A stretch of 10,179 nucleotides of DNA, from assembly GCA_947469815.1 (NCBI GenBank), contig CANIRI010000057.1, positions 1 through 10,179 on the forward strand, in the 5' to 3' direction. Made by a program: the position numbers and the translations under genes. Position 1 is the first letter of the stretch. Each line of letters starts with the position of its first letter. Origin of the DNA: Comamonadaceae bacterium (GTDB lineage: Bacteria; Pseudomonadota; Gammaproteobacteria; Burkholderiales; Burkholderiaceae_C). Under the pieces are notes generated by a model that had not been told where the DNA came from, made no database searches, and saw only the letters and a program-made list of their open reading frames with translations. Shown one piece after another: positions 6,832-10,179 of the stretch.

Positions 6832-7974
6832 TTGACTACGCAAAAATCCCGCAACGTGCCGAATTTTGTCGGTGAGAGCGACGCGATCAAAGCGATCCGC
6901 AATTTGCTGCCGGTGGTCGCGGCGTCTAACTCCACCGTACTCATCACCGGCGAGAGTGGAACCGGCAAGGAAATCGTGGCGCGCTCGCTGCATGAACTCT
7001 CGCCGCGTGCCGGCGCCAATTTCGTTCCCATCAACTGCGCGGCCATCCCCAAAGACCTGATCGAGAGCGAGCTCTTTGGCCACAAAAAAGGCGCCTTCAC
7101 GGGCGCAGTGACCGACCGCGTAGGCCGTTTTGAGCTGGCCCACAACGGCTCGATATTTCTCGATGAAATCGGCGATCTGCCGCTGGAATTGCAGGTCAAA
7201 CTCTTGCGGGTCTTGCAAGAACGCGTAGTCGATCCAGTAGGTGGAACCCGGCCCGTGGCCGTGGATGTGCGGGTGATTGCCGCGACCCACCGCGACCTGG
7301 AGGCAGAAATCGCCGCCGGACGCTTCCGCGAAGACTTGTACTACCGCCTCAACGTGCTACCGCTGAACACGCCGCCCCTGCGCGAACGCAGCGAAGACGT
7401 GCCCACGCTGCTGACTTTTTTCGCCAAACACCATGCAGCCAGCGGCGAGGCGCCAATCAGCTTTGCGCCGGACTTCATGGAGGCGCTCAAAGCCTACGGC
7501 TGGCCCGGCAATGTGCGCGAACTCTCCAACCTGATCGACCGCTTCAGCACCCTGTTTGCGGGTCAAAAACTGGAATTGCGCAACTTTGCCTCCAGCCTGC
7601 TGCCCAGAGGCCTGGCCGCGCTCAAGGCTGTGTCCGACCAAAACCCCTCGCTGCCCCTGGAGTTTGAGGAGTCCGCCGTCTTGCTGGGCAACCAGGACAA
7701 TCCGAGCGCGGGCGGTATTTTTGATGAAACCGAACCGGAAGAACTGGGGCTGCACAACGAGGTGGAGCACATGACCTTTTTGTCCGAAGGCCTGCCGGTG
7801 CTGCCGCCGGAGGGGCTGTCACTCAAACACCGCCTGGCCGAAATCGAGCGCGACCTGATTGCGCAGGCGCTCAGCCGCACCAAAGGCAATGTGTCCCAAA
7901 CGGCACGTATTTTGAACGTGCAGCGCACCACCCTGATCGAAAAAATCCAGAAGTTCGGACTGCGCAGCGATTGA
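6832..7974 (+). CDS. FleQ-like sigma-54 activator without N-terminal domain
   Basis: A 380-residue enhancer-binding protein that remodels sigma-54 RNA polymerase using ATP. Visible motifs are Walker A GESGTGKE (40-47), the sigma-54 contact loop GAFTGA (87-92), Walker B SIFLDEIGD (107-115), FREDLYYRLN (165-174) and WPGNVREL (224-231). An acidic linker follows, then a C-terminal Fis-type helix-turn-helix (about 335-380). The tail, with NVQRTTLIEKIQKFGL, resembles that of FleQ/FlrA proteins as I recall them. There is no receiver, GAF or FleQ N-terminal domain, an architecture like PspF. I chose TTG at 6832 because it gives the short PspF-like lead and lies after the candidate promoter. ATG at 6760 and TTG at 6739 are in frame, but they add atypical residues; none of the three has a clear ribosome site. 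It diverges from the Sel1/J-domain operon and probably regulates it. The start is uncertain; the family is firm. Confidence 0.9.
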   Translation: MTTQKSRNVPNFVGESDAIKAIRNLLPVVAASNSTVLITGESGTGKEIVARSLHELSPRAGANFVPINCAAIPKDLIESELFGHKKGAFTGAVTDRVGRFELAHNGSIFLDEIGDLPLELQVKLLRVLQERVVDPVGGTRPVAVDVRVIAATHRDLEAEIAAGRFREDLYYRLNVLPLNTPPLRERSEDVPTLLTFFAKHHAASGEAPISFAPDFMEALKAYGWPGNVRELSNLIDRFSTLFAGQKLELRNFASSLLPRGLAALKAVSDQNPSLPLEFEESAVLLGNQDNPSAGGIFDETEPEELGLHNEVEHMTFLSEGLPVLPPEGLSLKHRLAEIERDLIAQALSRTKGNVSQTARILNVQRTTLIEKIQKFGLRSD

Positions 7975-7986
7975 TTTGCGCAGTCC
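7957..7986. terminator. Inverted repeat between convergent genes
   Basis: GGACTGCGCA (7957-7966) and TGCGCAGTCC (7977-7986) are perfect 10-bp arms around a 10-nt loop that contains the TGA stop of the sigma-54 activator. The stem lies between two convergent genes, 15 nt past the stop of the coiled-coil gene. No T-run follows on the plus strand; on the minus strand six Ts come 11 nt after the stem. It may be a bidirectional but non-canonical terminator, or a stabilising 3' hairpin. Confidence 0.5.
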
Positions 7987-8001
7987 CGACAGGGCGTAGC
8001 G

Positions 8002-8994
8002 CTATTCCTTTTCGCCAGGTCGTGGGTATTGCACCGGACGCTCGCGCGGTTTGGCGGGCGGCGCGGGCGGCGGGGCAGCGGCAGCGCGCGCGGCGGCTTC
8101 CTGGTCGATCTTGTCTTTGACGGACTTGGCAGCGGCCTCGGCTGCTTTCTTTAAAGCCCCCGCATCGGTCTGGACCACGATAGGCCGTTGACCCTGCGCC
8201 GCCAATTGCTTCAAAGTTTCACCCTGGGCCTGGATTTTTTGCTCCAGCGCCTGCACCTGCTTGGTGGTCTGCTCCAGCGCCTGCTGCAACTGCTTGGTGT
8301 TGTCCTGGGTTTTGGTTTCGCCCGCAGGTTTCTTGGCCATCGCATCGATCATGTTGCTCAAACCTTTGGACACATCGTCAACCCGGGACTCCAGCTGCTT
8401 TTGCGAGGTGACCAAGCCGCTCTGCTTTTGCGACACATCGCCCAAGAGCGTTCCGGTGTTGTTGAAAAGCTCAATGGACTCGTCCATCGTCACCACCCGC
8501 TTACCGACCGCCACCAGCATGGCATCCAGTTGCCCCACGCGCTCCTGCAGGCGGTAGGTCATGAACCCGAACAGGGTGATGGCGACAACCGACAAGGCCA
8601 CGAACACGGCCAGACAAATCATGCCCAGATTCTGGGCGGCGCCGTAGGTATCGGTGAGCTTGACGGTGGCCTTGTGCATGGCGCCCCCGGCCAGTGCGGC
8701 TAAGCCGGACGCGCGCGTCGCCAGCTCGGCGGAATCAATCAGGCTGGACTTCAGTTGGTTGATTTCTTCGACTTCCTTGTCGTGCAAATCCGCCAAGACC
8801 TTTTCAACCGCGCTGGTGGTCACCGCGTGGGACTGGGCGTCAAAGACCCGCTGCTCAGGGGCCGCCGCCCCACTGTCCACTGGGCTATCGTCAGCCAGGA
8901 AGGGCGGGTCTTCGCGAAGCTCAGCTTCTTGTCCGGGCTCAGACAAGTCCGCAGCCTCGGCAATCGGGGGTTTGGCAGCGTCTTCTTGGCTCAT
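8002..8994 (-). CDS. Single-pass membrane coiled-coil protein, unknown function
   Basis: A 330-residue protein whose family I do not recognise. Residues 1-55 are acidic and Pro/Ala-rich, probably disordered. Residues 60-120 are helical. A strong membrane helix lies near 123-146 (GMICLAVFVALSVVAITLFG), and residues 148-270 form a long helical coiled coil rich in Gln, Lys and Leu. The tail (300-330) is Ala/Pro-rich and positively charged. Without a signal peptide, the acidic N-terminus may face the cytoplasm and the coiled coil the periplasm; this topology is inferred. The ATG at 8994 has GAGAG 7 nt upstream. The gene starts 31 nt after the preceding gene and is the last of three. Coiled-coil proteins of this shape can act in envelope assembly or chemosensory-like signalling, but nothing here settles which. 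Confidence 0.85.
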   Translation of the reverse strand: MSQEDAAKPPIAEAADLSEPGQEAELREDPPFLADDSPVDSGAAAPEQRVFDAQSHAVTTSAVEKVLADLHDKEVEEINQLKSSLIDSAELATRASGLAALAGGAMHKATVKLTDTYGAAQNLGMICLAVFVALSVVAITLFGFMTYRLQERVGQLDAMLVAVGKRVVTMDESIELFNNTGTLLGDVSQKQSGLVTSQKQLESRVDDVSKGLSNMIDAMAKKPAGETKTQDNTKQLQQALEQTTKQVQALEQKIQAQGETLKQLAAQGQRPIVVQTDAGALKKAAEAAAKSVKDKIDQEAAARAAAAPPPAPPAKPRERPVQYPRPGEKE

Positions 8995-9025
8995 AGGTGT
9001 CTCTCAAATAGGGGGAACACAGGGC

Positions 9026-9436
9026 CTAGGGGGCCTCAAGGCTGTGCTCCAGTTCATCTAACACGGCGCGCATTTTTTCGTTTTCCATCTTCAGGTGTAA
9101 CAGACGGGATGGGAAGTTCATCTCCGGCTCATGCTCATCGCCCGCGTCCTGCGACGGCTTAGGCGGCGGCGCAGTCGGTTCGGCGGTGAACAAGCGGCCA
9201 CGGTTCGCAGTTACTGCAGGTGCTTCATGTGGAACTTCTTCCGGCTTGGGCTGGCCAATCGACACAGCTTTGCGATCAGGCGGTTCGCTATCCGGGATGT
9301 GCGCAGGCTCCACAACAGCATGTTGCTGAACGACGGTTTCGTGGGGTGCCGCCACATGGCTTTTGGCCACATGGCTGCCAGGGGCCACCGATACCTGATG
9401 GGCGGCGCCGCTGCTGATGATTTCGGGTTCCTTCAT
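9026..9436 (-). CDS. Small Pro/Ala/His-rich protein with C-terminal helix
   Basis: A 136-residue protein of unknown function. Residues 1-100 are low complexity (Pro, Ala, Glu, His, Val) and probably disordered. The last 30 residues, including FPSRLLHLKMENEKMRAVLD, look like one charged amphipathic or coiled-coil helix and are the likely conserved part. No membrane helix or signal peptide is seen, so it is presumably cytoplasmic and may bind a partner through the C-terminal helix. The ATG at 9436 overlaps the stop of the SPOR-like gene (ATGA), and CAGGAG (9445-9450) sits 8 nt upstream, so this start is well supported. It lies in one transcription unit with the coiled-coil membrane gene that follows. 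Confidence 0.8.
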   Translation of the reverse strand: MKEPEIISSGAAHQVSVAPGSHVAKSHVAAPHETVVQQHAVVEPAHIPDSEPPDRKAVSIGQPKPEEVPHEAPAVTANRGRLFTAEPTAPPPKPSQDAGDEHEPEMNFPSRLLHLKMENEKMRAVLDELEHSLEAP

Positions 9437-10179
9437 CGTCTGTTCTCCTGGCGTTTTTCCGCATAAGCATTCGCGGACTCCGATGTGAACTGTTCCTTCA
9501 TATAGCGGGCCGAACGGACCTGGCTGCCACGGGGAACATTGGGATTCTGCACGTACGCCGAAGCCTGGGCCAGCGACTCAAATGGTCCTGAGACAACGCA
9601 ATACTGGGTGTTGCTGTCATTGGGCAAATAGAAAGCGACCAAACGGGCGCGCTTGAGGTTGGAGTGGACTTGCATCCACTGGTTGGCCTCGGTGTAGCTG
9701 GGCACGATCACGTGCTGAACCAGGAAAGTCCCCGCCGGCATCTGTTGCACCCAGCTTTGGCCGGCGCGGATTTGTGCCGGGGCGATCACGACTTCTTCGC
9801 TGGGGGCAGCGCGCTCGGGCAGCGGCACCGCTGCCACCGGTGCAGTTGCAGGTGCCGGGGCAGGGCTTGCCGATACCGCGCTTGCGGAAGATGCGGCTGC
9901 AGACGCGCCGTCCGTCACGATCACGTTGGTCACGGGAGCCGCCGCGACAACCGTGCTCGGGCTGGATGCGGGTGCCGGGGGCACCTCTGCAGCAGGCGGA
10001 GCCTCCATCTGCTGCGTCCCGCCCAGCCAGGCCACAACGGCCTCACGGTGCAGAATGGCAACCGAAGCCGCAGACACCAGGAACAAGGAACCAATGCCCA
10101 GGAACCAGGGCATCCAGGATCTCGAGGCCTTTGGTTTGGCCGCCGGGGCAGATGCCGCTTCGCCCGGCGGCGCTGCGAC
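9433..10179 (-). CDS. Membrane-anchored protein with SPOR-like domain, 5' end beyond window
   Basis: The frame is open from the window edge to its stop, giving 248 visible residues. It could start at ATG 10113. However, the 22 codons before that are in frame, without a stop, and read as an Ala/Pro/Lys-rich linker leading straight into the membrane helix, so the gene probably begins upstream. Counting from 10113, a membrane helix spans about residues 3-23, an Ala/Pro/Val-rich linker 35-110, and a domain at about 127-207 (GTFLVQHVIVPSYTEANQW, then YCVVSGPFESLAQASAYV) that resembles SPOR. SPOR domains bind denuded septal peptidoglycan, so a periplasmic C-terminus is expected. The match is by pattern and is somewhat degenerate. 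An unseen cytoplasmic N-terminal domain is possible. The stop overlaps the next gene by 4 nt. Confidence 0.8.
   Translation of the reverse strand, partial: VAAPPGEAASAPAAKPKASRSWMPWFLGIGSLFLVSAASVAILHREAVVAWLGGTQQMEAPPAAEVPPAPASSPSTVVAAAPVTNVIVTDGASAAASSASAVSASPAPAPATAPVAAVPLPERAAPSEEVVIAPAQIRAGQSWVQQMPAGTFLVQHVIVPSYTEANQWMQVHSNLKRARLVAFYLPNDSNTQYCVVSGPFESLAQASAYVQNPNVPRGSQVRSARYMKEQFTSESANAYAEKRQENRR

Overview
The base composition (high GC, almost no AT-rich spacers), the codon use and a FleQ-like sigma-54 activator suggest a beta-proteobacterium, probably Burkholderiales/Comamonadaceae. This is inferred from style and protein families; no rRNA or other taxonomic marker is present. There are no tRNAs, transposases, CRISPR arrays or phage genes. 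Nearly all coding sequence is on the minus strand.

Right-hand block, minus strand (10179 to 8002): three closely packed envelope-like genes. They are a protein with one membrane segment and a C-terminal SPOR-like domain (its N-terminus lies beyond the window), a 136-residue Pro-rich protein overlapping it by ATGA, and a 330-residue protein with one membrane helix and a long coiled coil. They converge on a plus-strand gene for a short sigma-54 activator (about 6832 to 7974). A perfect 10-bp inverted repeat spans that gene's stop codon.

Left-hand block, minus strand (6626 to beyond position 1): an apparent operon reading away from the activator. Gene order is an 11-repeat Sel1 protein; a protein with a degenerate phospholipase-D-like N-terminus and a J domain; a 505-residue protein with fifteen repeats starting W-D/N-W, mostly 25 residues long; a hairpin; a 70-residue His/Pro-rich small protein; and a very large Sel1 protein of at least 709 residues, cut by the window edge. 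The first three genes overlap by 8 nt each, which implies translational coupling.

The 205-bp divergent spacer (6627 to 6831) holds a weak sigma-54-like element facing the Sel1 operon, four TGTCNA half-sites, and an extended -10 element facing the activator. My working model, an inference, is that the activator controls the operon. In this model the J-domain protein recruits an Hsp70 to a cytoplasmic scaffold built of alpha-solenoid repeat proteins. I do not recognise this gene set as a described system, and its biological purpose cannot be read from the sequence.
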